Under the pieces are notes generated by a model that saw only the letters and a list, made by a program, of their open reading frames with translations, was not told where the DNA came from and ran no database searches. DNA of 64,000 nt from positions 434,001 through 498,000 of the forward strand of contig NZ_QYUL01000004.1 in NCBI RefSeq assembly GCF_003590795.1. The letters are read 5' to 3'. Of this stretch, positions 18,722-27,181 are shown piece by piece. A program made the position numbers and the translations under genes. Each line of letters starts with the position of its first letter. The stretch's first letter is position 1. Origin of the DNA: Azospirillum cavernae. GTDB taxonomy: Bacteria; Pseudomonadota; Alphaproteobacteria; Azospirillales; Azospirillaceae.

Positions 18722-19675
18722 TCACAGAGTCTTGGCCTCGTTCAGAATGCGTTGGCGCAGCCAGTTGTGGGAGGGAGAGCCGGTGTTGCGCCGGTGCCAG
18801 CCCATCGACACCTCGAAATCCTCCGACGGGAACGGCAGCGGGCTGATCGCCAGCCCAACCGTCTGCGCGCAGAATCGAGCCGTCCGCGTCGGCAAGGTGG
18901 TTATCATCGCCGTCTGCTTCAGCATCATCGGAATGGCGAGGAACTGGGTGGTGGACGCCGCCACCCGCCGCCGGGCGCCCAGCGCGTGCAGATCATCGTC
19001 GATGAAGCTGCTGAATCCGCCGCGCAAGGCCGGCATCAGGTGGGGGTAACGGGTGTAATCCTCCAGACTGATTGGCGCGGTCAGCGGAAGCAAATCCGGG
19101 TTGAACAGGCAGGCGTGGTTTTCCAGATAGAGGAACTCCCGGTCGTGCCAGCGCCGCACCTCGGGCAGATAGCCGATCACCAGATCAATGGTTCCGTCGT
19201 CCAGCCCGTTCAGCATGGCGTCGGGATCCAGGCTGCGCAACGCGATGGAAACCCGCGACTCCTCCCGCCCTTCCGTGCTGATGTCGCGCAGCAACCCGGT
19301 CAGCAGCACGGCTTGCACGGCGTCCGACGTGCAGATGGTGAAACTGCGGTCCTCCAACAGCGGGTCAAAGCTTTCCTCGACCGACAGCGCCCGCGCCGCG
19401 CCCAGCAGCAAGTCGCGCAGCGGTTCGGCCAAGCGCTGGGCGCGCGGCGTCGGCTCCATTCGCCCGCCGGTCCGCACAAACAGGGGATCGCCGACCAGCG
19501 TGCGCAAGCGGCCCAGCGCGTGGCTGACCGCCGATTGGCTGACGCCCAGCGTTTCGGCGGCGCGCGACACGCTGCGGGCCTCCAGCAGGGCGTCGAACAC
19601 CTTGATGAGGTTGAGGTCGAGGGCGGGGCTATGAATGCGCTTCATGTCGATATGAACCTGCTCTGGATTGTTCAT
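18722..19675 (-). CDS. LysR-family transcriptional regulator
   Basis: LysR regulator with an N-terminal winged helix (LNLIKVFDALLEARSVSRAAETLGVSQSAVSHALGRLR) and a C-terminal effector domain, of the NodD/LinR-like branch (DPLFVRTGGRMEPTPRA). It is divergent from the molybdenum hydroxylase genes, 206 bases apart, so it is their probable regulator. ATG 19675 (AGG 6-8 bases upstream) gives 317 residues. ATG 19645 (MKRIHSPALDLNL) is an alternative and would leave the inverted repeat at 19652-19675 outside the coding region. Confidence 0.88.
   Translation of the reverse strand: MNNPEQVHIDMKRIHSPALDLNLIKVFDALLEARSVSRAAETLGVSQSAVSHALGRLRTLVGDPLFVRTGGRMEPTPRAQRLAEPLRDLLLGAARALSVEESFDPLLEDRSFTICTSDAVQAVLLTGLLRDISTEGREESRVSIALRSLDPDAMLNGLDDGTIDLVIGYLPEVRRWHDREFLYLENHACLFNPDLLPLTAPISLEDYTRYPHLMPALRGGFSSFIDDDLHALGARRRVAASTTQFLAIPMMLKQTAMITTLPTRTARFCAQTVGLAISPLPFPSEDFEVSMGWHRRNTGSPSHNWLRQRILNEAKTL
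19652..19675. promoter_or_regulatory. Possible LysR operator
   Basis: ATGAAC-N12-GTTCAT, a perfect 6-bp inverted repeat spanning the upstream candidate start codon of the LysR gene. The spacing resembles LysR boxes and equals that of the repeat in front of the second LysR gene (43988-44013). Confidence 0.4.
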
Positions 19676-19881
19676 GGTGCCTGCGGCGGCGTAGTCTGTC
19701 CACCCACACACCCACCCTGATCCGCAACCGACCGTCCGCCGACACGCCCGCCGCGCCAACCCCGCGCGGCCAAGAGGGGGGGATGGCGGTTGGCGGCGAA
19801 CGCTCCATCTATTTGCCCAGGCCCGAAACGGGCGGGCGGAACCGAACCGGGTTCCTCATCTGACAGAGAGGCTTTGAGAGC

Positions 19882-20343
19882 ATGATTCGCATCACCGTCA
19901 ACGGGCAGGAACGGCAGGTCGACGTCCCCGACGACATGCCCTTGCTTTGGGTATTGCGCGATGAATTGAACATGACCGGCACCAAGTTCGGCTGCGGAAT
20001 CGCCCAGTGCGGGGCCTGCACCGTCCATGTCGACGGCGCGCCGACGCGGGCCTGCCAAACGCCGGTCGGCACGCTGGCGGCGGGCGCCAAAGTGACGACG
20101 ATCGAGGGCGCGTCCGGCAAGGTGGCCGAGGCCGTCCGCGCGGCCTGGCAGAAGCTGGACGTCGTCCAGTGCGGCTATTGCCAGTCGGGCCAGATCATGA
20201 GCGCCATCGCGTTGGTCGCCGCCAACACCAACCCGACCGACGCCGACATCGACGCGGCGATGGACGGCAACGTCTGCCGCTGCGCCACCTATGGGCGCGT
20301 CCGCGCGGCGATCAAAGACGCCGCCCAGAGCGTGAGGGCCTGA
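19882..20343 (+). CDS. Molybdenum hydroxylase [2Fe-2S] subunit, IorA-like
   Basis: Small electron-transfer subunit of a xanthine-dehydrogenase-family hydroxylase, closest in pattern to isoquinoline 1-oxidoreductase alpha. The plant-type ferredoxin cluster uses C38, C43, C46 and C58 (FGCGIAQCGACTVHV). The second [2Fe-2S] cluster in the helical domain uses C97, C100, C132 and C134 (QCGYCQSGQIM and NVCRCATYGR). At 153 residues it has the normal length. It is followed three bases later by the catalytic subunit gene. The oxidised substrate (N-heterocycle or aldehyde) is not determined by sequence. Confidence 0.93.
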   Translation: MIRITVNGQERQVDVPDDMPLLWVLRDELNMTGTKFGCGIAQCGACTVHVDGAPTRACQTPVGTLAAGAKVTTIEGASGKVAEAVRAAWQKLDVVQCGYCQSGQIMSAIALVAANTNPTDADIDAAMDGNVCRCATYGRVRAAIKDAAQSVRA

Positions 20344-20346
20344 TCC

Positions 20347-22590
20347 ATGCTGCATCATCTCATCCGACAGGCCGCCCAGTCCGGCTTTCCAGACGAATCC
20401 TTTGGCCGGACGCTGGTCCAGGTCGCGCCGTCGCGCCGCAATTTCCTGAAGGCCGCCGGGGCGGGCGGCGCGCTGATCCTGGGCGCGCATCTGCCCCTGC
20501 CCGCTCTGGCCGCTGGCGGCGCGCCTCCCGGAATCGTCGGTCCGGCGGACCCGCGCCCGCATCTCTTCGTCATCATCGCCCCCGACAACACAGTCACGGT
20601 GCTGGCCAAGCATCTGGACAAGGGGCAGGGCATCGTCACCGGGCTGGCCACCATCGTCGCCGAGGAGTTGGACGCCGATTGGGCGCAGATGCGCGGGGCC
20701 TTCGCACCCGCCGACAGCAAGCTCTACGGCAACCATTTCTTCGGCATTCAAGGCACCGGCGGCTCGACCGCCATCGCCAACAGTTGGGACGAGCTGCGCA
20801 TGGCCGGGGCCGCCGCCCGCGCCATGCTGGTCGCTGCCGCCGCCGCCCGCTGGAACGTGCCGGCGGGTGAGGTCACGGTCGCCAAGGGCGTCGTCTCCCA
20901 CGCCGCCAGCAACCGCCGCTTCACCTTTGGCGAGTTGGCGGAGGACGCGGCCAAGCTGCCGGTCCCGCAGAAGGTCGCGCTGAAGGCGGCGAAGGATTAC
21001 ACCCTGATCGGCAAGCCCGGCCTGCACCGGCTGGACCATGTCAGCAAGACTGACGGCAGCGCGATTTTCGCCATGGACATCCGCCGCCCGGGGCAGGTGA
21101 CGGCGGTGCTCGCCCGCTCCCCGCGCTTTGGCGGAACGGTCAAGAGCGTGGACGACAAGGCGGCCCGCGCCGTGCCGGGGGTGCTCGACGTCCTGACCCT
21201 GCCGGTCGGCGTCGCCGTCATCGCAAAAAACACCTGGACCGCGATCAAGGGCCGCGAGGCGCTGAAGATCGTCTGGGATGACAGCAAGGCGGAAACGCGC
21301 GGCACCGATCAGATGCTGGCCGATTACCGCAAACTGGCGCAGACGTCGGGCGCGGTCGCCGCCGACAAGGGCGACGTCGCCAAGGCCTTCGCCGGAGCGG
21401 CGGCGGTGGTCGAGGGCGAGTTCGTGTTCCCCTATCTGGCCCACGCGCCGATGGAGCCGTTGAACGCCACCGTCGCGCTGAACCCGGACGGCGGCTGCAC
21501 CATCTGGGCGGGGTCGCAGTTCCAGGGCGTCGAACAGATGGTCGTCGCCCATGTTCTGGGCTGCAAACCCGAACAGGTGAAGATCGAAACCCAATGGGCG
21601 GGCGGCAGCTTTGGCCGCCGCGCCACCACCAACGCCGACTACATCGCCGAGGCGGCGATCATCGCCAAGGCCTATGGCAAGGCCCCGGTCCATCTGGTGT
21701 GGACGCGCGAGGACGACATCAAGGGCGGCCGTTACCGCCCGCTGTTCCTGCACACGATCAAGGCGGCGGTGGATTCCTCCGGCGCGCTGGTGGCGTGGCG
21801 GCAGCGGATCGTCGGTCAGAGCTTCATGGCCGGAACGCCGTTTGAAAAGATGATGGTCAAGAACGGGGTGGACGCGACCTCCGTCGAAGGGGCGTCGGAC
21901 ATGGCCTACGCCGTGCCGAATCTGGCGGTTGACCTGCACAGCCCGACCTCGCCGGTGACGACCTTGTGGTGGCGCTCGGTCGGCCACACCCACACGGCCT
22001 ACGCCAAGGAGGTGATGATCGACCAGTTGGCCAGGGCGGCGGGCAAGGATCCCCTGGCCTTCCGGCTGGCGATGCTGAAGGACCATCCGCGCATGGCCAA
22101 CGTCCTGACGCTGGCGGCGGAAAAGGCCGGGTGGGACAAGCCGCTGCCCAAGGGCAAGGGGCGCGGCGTCGCGGTGCATGAAAGCTTCAACACCTTCGTC
22201 GCCCATGTCGCCGAGGTGACGGTCAGCGACAAGGGCCACGTCACGGTGGACCGCGTCGTCGTCGCCGTCGATTGCGGGCAGGTCGTCAACCCCGACGTCG
22301 TCACCGCCCAGATGGAGGGGGCCACCGGCTGGGGCATCGGCCACGCGCTGCGCGGCGAAATCACCCTGACCGACGGTCTGGTCGATCAAAGCAACTTCGA
22401 CGGCTTCCTGCCGCTGCGGATGTCCGACATGCCGAAGGTGGAGGTGCACATCGTCGATTCCCACGAACGCCCGACCGGGGCGGGCGAACCCGGCGTCCCG
22501 ACGTCGGCCCCCGCCGTCGCCAACGCCGTCTTCGCGGTGACGGGCAAGCCGGTGCAGACCCTGCCCTTCAGCCGGGGCGGGATGGTGTAA
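20347..22590 (+). CDS. Molybdenum hydroxylase catalytic subunit, IorB-like
   Basis: Molybdopterin-binding catalytic subunit (747 residues). A twin-arginine signal (SRRNFLKAAGAGGALILGA, Arg 30-31) lies after an unusually long N-region, so the heterodimer is probably exported folded. The core has GGSFGRRATTNADYIAEAA for cofactor binding and the C-terminal GAGEPGVPTSAPAVANAV with the catalytic Glu of this family. The subunit has duplicated N-terminal sequence of the IorB type. No cytochrome c subunit or XdhC-like chaperone gene is adjacent. The product probably acts on an N-heterocyclic or aldehyde substrate in the periplasm. Confidence 0.9.
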   Translation: MLHHLIRQAAQSGFPDESFGRTLVQVAPSRRNFLKAAGAGGALILGAHLPLPALAAGGAPPGIVGPADPRPHLFVIIAPDNTVTVLAKHLDKGQGIVTGLATIVAEELDADWAQMRGAFAPADSKLYGNHFFGIQGTGGSTAIANSWDELRMAGAAARAMLVAAAAARWNVPAGEVTVAKGVVSHAASNRRFTFGELAEDAAKLPVPQKVALKAAKDYTLIGKPGLHRLDHVSKTDGSAIFAMDIRRPGQVTAVLARSPRFGGTVKSVDDKAARAVPGVLDVLTLPVGVAVIAKNTWTAIKGREALKIVWDDSKAETRGTDQMLADYRKLAQTSGAVAADKGDVAKAFAGAAAVVEGEFVFPYLAHAPMEPLNATVALNPDGGCTIWAGSQFQGVEQMVVAHVLGCKPEQVKIETQWAGGSFGRRATTNADYIAEAAIIAKAYGKAPVHLVWTREDDIKGGRYRPLFLHTIKAAVDSSGALVAWRQRIVGQSFMAGTPFEKMMVKNGVDATSVEGASDMAYAVPNLAVDLHSPTSPVTTLWWRSVGHTHTAYAKEVMIDQLARAAGKDPLAFRLAMLKDHPRMANVLTLAAEKAGWDKPLPKGKGRGVAVHESFNTFVAHVAEVTVSDKGHVTVDRVVVAVDCGQVVNPDVVTAQMEGATGWGIGHALRGEITLTDGLVDQSNFDGFLPLRMSDMPKVEVHIVDSHERPTGAGEPGVPTSAPAVANAVFAVTGKPVQTLPFSRGGMV

Positions 22591-22789
22591 ACACCGCCAC
22601 GCCGGTTTGCCGCGTCCGCGTTGGGCGCGGCAAGCCTTCGTGGTCTTCGCACGCGACAGGACTGGAGTTTCCCTGGAAAAATGGAGAGCCGCAGTTTTGG
22701 TGCAGCGAGGCGATGACCGTGTTGGCAGGTGGTGGTGCGGCCCTACAGAACAACTTCTTTTCCTTTTCGTGGACTGGTCAGCGCCCGGC
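22591..22789. other. Gap before IS remnant
   Basis: About 200 bases between the molybdenum hydroxylase and the transposase remnant. No gene recognised; part may be leftover IS or deletion-junction sequence. Confidence 0.25.
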
Positions 22790-23345
22790 ATGCCGAACAA
22801 GCACAATGACGACCGCCGCCATCACATTCCGAAGATGCGGTTCCAGGTGACGAATTGGGCCGCGTCCGAAGCTGGCTTGCGTCTGCTCTCGGCGAAGCCG
22901 TGCTTCGCCTGACGCCGTCAGCGCAAGCTTTGCTTGCGTGAGAGGCGCGGCAGTCTGACGCTGTGGGTCAGCGACGCGGTGATCGCCGCCTAGCGGGCGG
23001 CGCCGCGCACGACGCCGGGCGGTCAGGCGCGCTATTCGAATCCTGTGATCGAAACGACGGTCATGGTCCGCCTCGTCTTCCATCAACCGCCGCGCCAGAC
23101 CGAAGGGCTGCTCAGCTCGTTGCTGGACCTCATGGGCGTGGACCTGCCGGTTCCCGATCACCCTGGTGATCGACAGCACCGGGCTGAAGGTCTTTGGCGC
23201 CGGCGAGTGGCGCCGTGACAAGCATGGCGTGCGCGGGCGCCGGACCTGGGGAAAGCTGCATCTGGCCGTCGATGCGACCACCAACGACGGCGACGCCTCC
23301 CAGGTCGGGCCGTCGCTGGATCAGATGAGCGATCAAGCACGCCCG
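22790..23345 (+). pseudogene. IS5-family transposase remnant
   Basis: Broken transposase. The N terminus (MPNKHNDDRRHHIPKMRF, then VTNWAASEAGLR) is followed by a short palindromic insertion. Reading resumes with RRGSLTLWVSDAVIAA, then a stop where Trp is expected, then RAAPRTTPGGQARYSNPVIE and SLLDLMGVDLPVPDH. A deletion then joins directly to LVIDSTGLKVFGAGEWRRD, and another removes part of the segment after LHLAVDATT. These blocks match the IS5/IS903-type family in order, but at least two deletions, one stop and one insertion make it dead. Terminal repeats were not found. Confidence 0.8.
22883..22939. repeat. 57-bp palindrome-rich insertion in the transposase remnant
   Basis: Interrupts the transposase between GLR and ERRGS. 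It holds three palindromes: 22891-22898/22902-22909 (8-bp arms), 22910-22920 (5-bp arms), 22922-22928/22932-22938 (7-bp arms). GCTTGCGT occurs at both ends (22875-22882, 22932-22939), consistent with an 8-bp target duplication; removing 57 bases restores the reading frame. Confidence 0.55.
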
Positions 23346-23447
23346 AACTCCGTCCGTAGCGCCTGATCGAAAGACGGGTCGGGCTTCGGTGCGTCCGCCC
23401 CCCCCTCGCTGCACCAACACCACAAGGTCCAGCGCCTTGTCCGAGCT

Positions 23448-24482
23448 TCACAGAATCGCCAGCTCGTGGAACCAGCGCTTGAAGGCATCGGTCGAACCGG
23501 CAGCCGAAGACCGCAACCCCTGCCTGCTGCTTCGCACGTCGCGTGGGGTCATTCCGAAGGCCGCCCTGAAGGCGCGGCTGAACGCCGCCTCCGACCGGAA
23601 GCCCCAGCGGTGGGCGATGTCGGCGACGCGCCGGCGCCGGTGCGAGGAGGTCAGATCCGCCAGACTGCGGTCGAGCCGCCGCCGCAGGATATAGGCGGCG
23701 ACACCGCCCAGCGGCTCGAACAGCCGGTACAGGGTCGGGCGCGAGACGCCGAACGCTTCGGCGATCTGAGCCGCGCCGAAATCCGGATCGCCCAGGCACA
23801 TGTCGATGTAGCGTTTGATCGCGGCCATGCGCGATGCCTGCATCTGCGGCCGGACGAGATCGAGCGCGTCGATGGTCGGCCCCAGGCAGCCGGCGACGAG
23901 GGCGGCGGTCCCCCGCGTCACCGTCAGGGCGTCGCGCGGCGACAAGGCCTCCGCCGCCCTGTAGAGCGAGCGGACATGGGCGGACAGCAAGGCGCCGAGA
24001 GGGCTGCCGCCCGGCAGCCCCAACCCGTGCAACTCGTCTGGAGCGGTCACCAGCGGGGCCAGCATTTCTCGCGGCAGGCAGAGGGTCAGGCTGTCGATGT
24101 CGTTATCGACGGTGTGGATGGTCTGCGCCAGATCCAGGATGCAGACGTCACCCGGCCCGACATCGACCTCGCGCCGTCCCATCACGCCCCGGGATCTTCC
24201 CTGGCGCTGCAACTGGACCAGATAATGGTCGATGCCGCTGCGGGCGATCAGCTGCCGGCTGCGGTCGAAGGACTGCGTCACCGTGGTGCAGCGACCGAGC
24301 AGCACGCTGCCCAAATGATAGGTGTGCAGGCTTCCGCGAAACGACCCCACGGCGTCCCTGGAGACGCCGACGTCGAAGATCGGCGACATCTGGTCGCGCC
24401 AGCGCCAGAAACCTTCCTCGGTCGGCATCTCCAGGCTGTCGAAGCGCAGGGCAGGGGACGTGTCCCCGATGGCGTCGGACAT
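23448..24482 (-). CDS. AraC-family transcriptional regulator
   Basis: Regulator of 344 residues with an N-terminal AraC_binding_2-like sensor domain (about residues 20-190; QLIARSGIDHYLVQLQRQG, DVCILDLAQTIHTV) and a C-terminal AraC/XylS double helix-turn-helix. The latter is visible in AAQIAEAFGVSRPTLYRLFEP and VADIAHRWGFRSEAAFSRAF, ending FGMTPRDVR. ATG 24482 follows GAGTGGG; a GTG at 24491 is possible. It is flanked on both sides by IS debris and has no intact neighbour to suggest a target. Confidence 0.88.
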   Translation of the reverse strand: MSDAIGDTSPALRFDSLEMPTEEGFWRWRDQMSPIFDVGVSRDAVGSFRGSLHTYHLGSVLLGRCTTVTQSFDRSRQLIARSGIDHYLVQLQRQGRSRGVMGRREVDVGPGDVCILDLAQTIHTVDNDIDSLTLCLPREMLAPLVTAPDELHGLGLPGGSPLGALLSAHVRSLYRAAEALSPRDALTVTRGTAALVAGCLGPTIDALDLVRPQMQASRMAAIKRYIDMCLGDPDFGAAQIAEAFGVSRPTLYRLFEPLGGVAAYILRRRLDRSLADLTSSHRRRRVADIAHRWGFRSEAAFSRAFRAAFGMTPRDVRSSRQGLRSSAAGSTDAFKRWFHELAIL

Positions 24483-24689
24483 CGAACCCACTCAAATCGA
24501 ACCGTCAAGAAAAGCAAGGCCATCGCCATTTGCATCTGTCAAGGCGCAAGCGGTCCCATCACAGGGTCATCGCATTTGGCCAATGATGGATCGGACGAAT
24601 TCGTTGGACCATCCTGACCGTTTGCGCTTTCGGTGGACGGAGATGTCGGGTCGGGCGCGCTCCTCGTCGAAGACGACATCGAGCACCCA
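24483..24689. other. AraC upstream region
   Basis: Holds the probable promoter of the AraC gene. No other feature can be supported. Confidence 0.25.
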
Positions 24690-24862
24690 AGCGGTACACA
24701 TCGGCCTTCGAGGCGAAGGTCGCGCTGGAGGCCATCAAAGGCGAACACACGCTGGCGGAGTTGTCGGCGAAGCATGTGCCCATCAGACGATGATCGCAGC
24801 CTGGAAGCGGCAGGCGAACGAGAGCATGGCGGCGACCTTTGCGGGGAAGGCCAAGGTCTCGT
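24690..24862 (+). pseudogene. IS3-family OrfA transposase fragment
   Basis: SAFEAKVALEAIKGEHTLAE and LSAKH continue, after a small deletion and frameshift near 24778, with HQTMIAAWKRQANESMAATF. This is the helix-turn-helix segment of IS3-type OrfA proteins. The start, the rest of OrfA and all of OrfB are missing, so it is a relic. Confidence 0.7.
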
Positions 24863-24955
24863 CGGGCCGCCATTCGCCAGCGCGACATCATCCCATTTCT
24901 GAACCAACGCCCTCCAACGCCGCCCCCGCGCGCTCCTGGTCTACGCATGGCGCAA

Positions 24956-24991
24956 TGAAAACGTTTTCAATCTTCATGGAACCGTTTCCAT
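24956..24991. promoter_or_regulatory. Tandem LacI-family operators
   Basis: TGAAAACGTTTTCA (24956-24969) is a perfect 14-bp palindrome with a central CG. ATGGAACCGTTTCCAT (24976-24991) is an imperfect copy. Their centres are 21 bp apart, two helical turns, so two dimers could bind the same face. They lie upstream of the LacI gene and its operon, indicating autoregulation. Confidence 0.75.
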
Positions 24992-25057
24992 AGCGTCACA
25001 CGGTTGAAACAGCCCACACGCATCCTGCCGCCCGAACAGGAACGGCGGGTTAGGGCG

Positions 25058-26098
25058 ATGGCGCGGACGGCGACGATACGGGATGTGGCGGCGAAGGCGG
25101 GCGTGTCGATCGCCACAGTCTCCCGCGTGCTGAATGGCAGCGGCGTCACCACGCCGGAAACCGCCGAAAAGGTGCGGCTGGCGGTGGCCGCCCTGACTTT
25201 CCGTCCCAGCACCATCGGCCGCAGCTTGAAGGCGGCGCGCACGCGCACGGTCGGCGTGCTGATCCCATCGCTCTCGAATCCCGTTTTCGCCGAGAGCGTC
25301 GCCGGCATCCAGGACGCGGCGGACGAAGCTGGTTACAGCGTTCTCATCGCCTCGACGGACTACAGCCCCGACCGCGAAGCGCGGGCCATCGAAAGCCTGC
25401 TGTCCAACCGGGTGGAAGGGCTGGTGCTGACCGTCGCCGACGCCGACCGCAGCGCCTCGCTCGACACGCTCGACGCGGCGCAGACCCCCTATGTTCTGGT
25501 CTACAACCAGCCGCTGACCTCCGGGCGCGCCCATGTGTCGGTGGACAACGTCGCGGCGGCGCGGGCGATCGTCGAGCGGATGACGGCGCTTGGCCACCGC
25601 CGCATCGGCATGGTCGCCGGGCGCTTCCTGCATTCCGACCGCTCCTGCCGCCGTCACGCCGGTTGGCTCGCCGCGCTCGCCACCGCCGGACTGCCCGCCG
25701 GGCCGGTGATCGAAGTCGATTTCACCGACACCCGGCTGGCCACGCGCCTCGCCCCCCATCTGACCGGCGCGGACCGCCCGACCGCCCTGTTCGCCTCCAA
25801 CGATCTTCTGGCGCTGGCCACCATCCGCGCCATCCGTGACCTTGGCCTGTCGGTTCCGGGCGACGTCTCCGTCTGCGGCTTTGATGGGATCGAGGTCGGC
25901 GCGCTGGTCTCACCCAGCCTCGCCACGCTGGTGCAACCGGCCCGCGCGATGGGCCGCGCCGCCTTCGAGACCCTGCGGGCGGGATTTGCCCACGAACCGC
26001 AAGGCGCCGTCCTCACGCTGCCCTTCGAGCTTCGCATGGGCGAATCCCTCGGCCCGGCCCCGCTGGCGCCTGCCGCCAATCCCACCCCCAAATCCTAA
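25058..26098 (+). CDS. LacI-family transcriptional regulator
   Basis: LacI repressor with helix-turn-helix TIRDVAAKAGVSIATVSRVL in the first 25 residues, then the hinge and the ligand-binding domain (VGVLIPSLSNPVFAESVAGI; ALFASNDLLALATIRAI; VSVCGFDGIEVG). ATG 25058 puts the helix-turn-helix at the usual distance from the N terminus (346 residues). A TTG at 25004 would add 18 residues. It precedes the ABC importer and phosphodiesterase genes by 54 bases on the same strand, with palindromic operators upstream, so it probably represses the whole operon. Confidence 0.9.
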   Translation: MARTATIRDVAAKAGVSIATVSRVLNGSGVTTPETAEKVRLAVAALTFRPSTIGRSLKAARTRTVGVLIPSLSNPVFAESVAGIQDAADEAGYSVLIASTDYSPDREARAIESLLSNRVEGLVLTVADADRSASLDTLDAAQTPYVLVYNQPLTSGRAHVSVDNVAAARAIVERMTALGHRRIGMVAGRFLHSDRSCRRHAGWLAALATAGLPAGPVIEVDFTDTRLATRLAPHLTGADRPTALFASNDLLALATIRAIRDLGLSVPGDVSVCGFDGIEVGALVSPSLATLVQPARAMGRAAFETLRAGFAHEPQGAVLTLPFELRMGESLGPAPLAPAANPTPKS

Positions 26099-26152
26099 GC
26101 TCCCCCTCACTCTGAACGGCCCCTCTCATTCTGAACGGAAAGACCAGACATC

Positions 26153-27181
26153 ATGCTCAAACCGTTTGTTCTCGGCGTGGCCGCCCTGGCCGCCATCGCC
26201 TCCACCATCGTCGCTCCGGCCCCGGCTGCTGCTGCGACTGCCCAACAGACCGCCATCTGCTACAATTGCCCGCCGGAATGGGCCGACTGGGCCGCGCAGC
26301 TCAAGGCGATCAAGGATGATCTCGGCATCGCCGTGCCGTTCGACAACAAGAACTCCGGCCAAGCGCTCGCCGCCATGATCGCGGAGAAGGACAAGCCGGT
26401 GGCCAACGTCGTCTATCTCGGCGGCCCGGCTGGCATCCAGACCAAGGCGGCCGGGGTCATCACGCCCTACAAACCGGCGGTTTGGGACCAGATCCCGGCC
26501 GACATGAAGGACCCGGACGGCGCATGGTTCGCCATCCATTCCGGCACGCTGGGCTTCTTCGTCAACACCGAGGCGCTGGGCGGCAAGCCGGTCCCGCAGA
26601 GCTGGGCCGACCTGCTGAAGCCCGACTATGCCGGGATGGTCGGCTACCTCGACCCGACCAGCGCCGCCGTCGGCTATGTCGGCGCGGTGGCGGTCAATCT
26701 GGCGCTGGGCGGCGACTACGCCAACTTCGACAAGGCGATCGGCTGGTTCCAGGCGCTCCAGAAGAACCAGCCCATCGTGCCCAAGCAGACCTCCTACGCC
26801 CGCGTCCTGTCCGGCGAGATCCCGATCCTGATCGATTACGATTTCAACGCCTACCGCGCCAAGAACACCGACAAGGCGCCGACCGCCTTCGTCATCCCAG
26901 CGGAGGGATCGGTCTCCGTTCCCTACGTCATGGCGTTGGTCAAGAACAGCCCCAACCCGGAGAACGGCAAGAAGGTGCTGGACTATGTGCTGTCCGACAA
27001 GGGCCAGGCGCTGTGGGCGAACGCCTTCATGCGTCCGGTGCGCGCCGTCGCCATGTCGCCCGACACCGCCGCCAAATTTCTGCCCGCCTCGGACTACGCC
27101 CGCGCCAAGCCCGTCGATCTCGCCCGGATGGCCGAGGCGCAGAAGGGCTTCATGACCCGCTATCAGGCGGACGTGAAGTGA
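26153..27181 (+). CDS. ABC transporter substrate-binding protein, iron/spermidine-like fold
   Basis: Periplasmic binding protein of 342 residues with a signal peptide (MLKPFVLGVAALAAIASTIV, cleaved near AAAATA). The mature N terminus has ICYNCPPEW with two Cys that may pair. The middle shows SGTLGFFVNTEALGGKPVP and SWADLLKPDYAG, typical of the family containing Fe(III), putrescine and phosphonate receptors. Its neighbours are two permeases, an ATPase and a metallophosphoesterase, which suggests a phosphorylated or phosphodiester ligand. That is inference from context. Confidence 0.88.
   Translation: MLKPFVLGVAALAAIASTIVAPAPAAAATAQQTAICYNCPPEWADWAAQLKAIKDDLGIAVPFDNKNSGQALAAMIAEKDKPVANVVYLGGPAGIQTKAAGVITPYKPAVWDQIPADMKDPDGAWFAIHSGTLGFFVNTEALGGKPVPQSWADLLKPDYAGMVGYLDPTSAAVGYVGAVAVNLALGGDYANFDKAIGWFQALQKNQPIVPKQTSYARVLSGEIPILIDYDFNAYRAKNTDKAPTAFVIPAEGSVSVPYVMALVKNSPNPENGKKVLDYVLSDKGQALWANAFMRPVRAVAMSPDTAAKFLPASDYARAKPVDLARMAEAQKGFMTRYQADVK

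Noticed and set aside
19672..22806. 1044-codon open frame on the minus strand opposite the molybdenum hydroxylase genes
   Set aside because: Antisense frame produced by high-GC codon use; the product is His/Arg/Gly/Asp-rich without any motif, while the plus strand encodes complete cofactor-binding domains.
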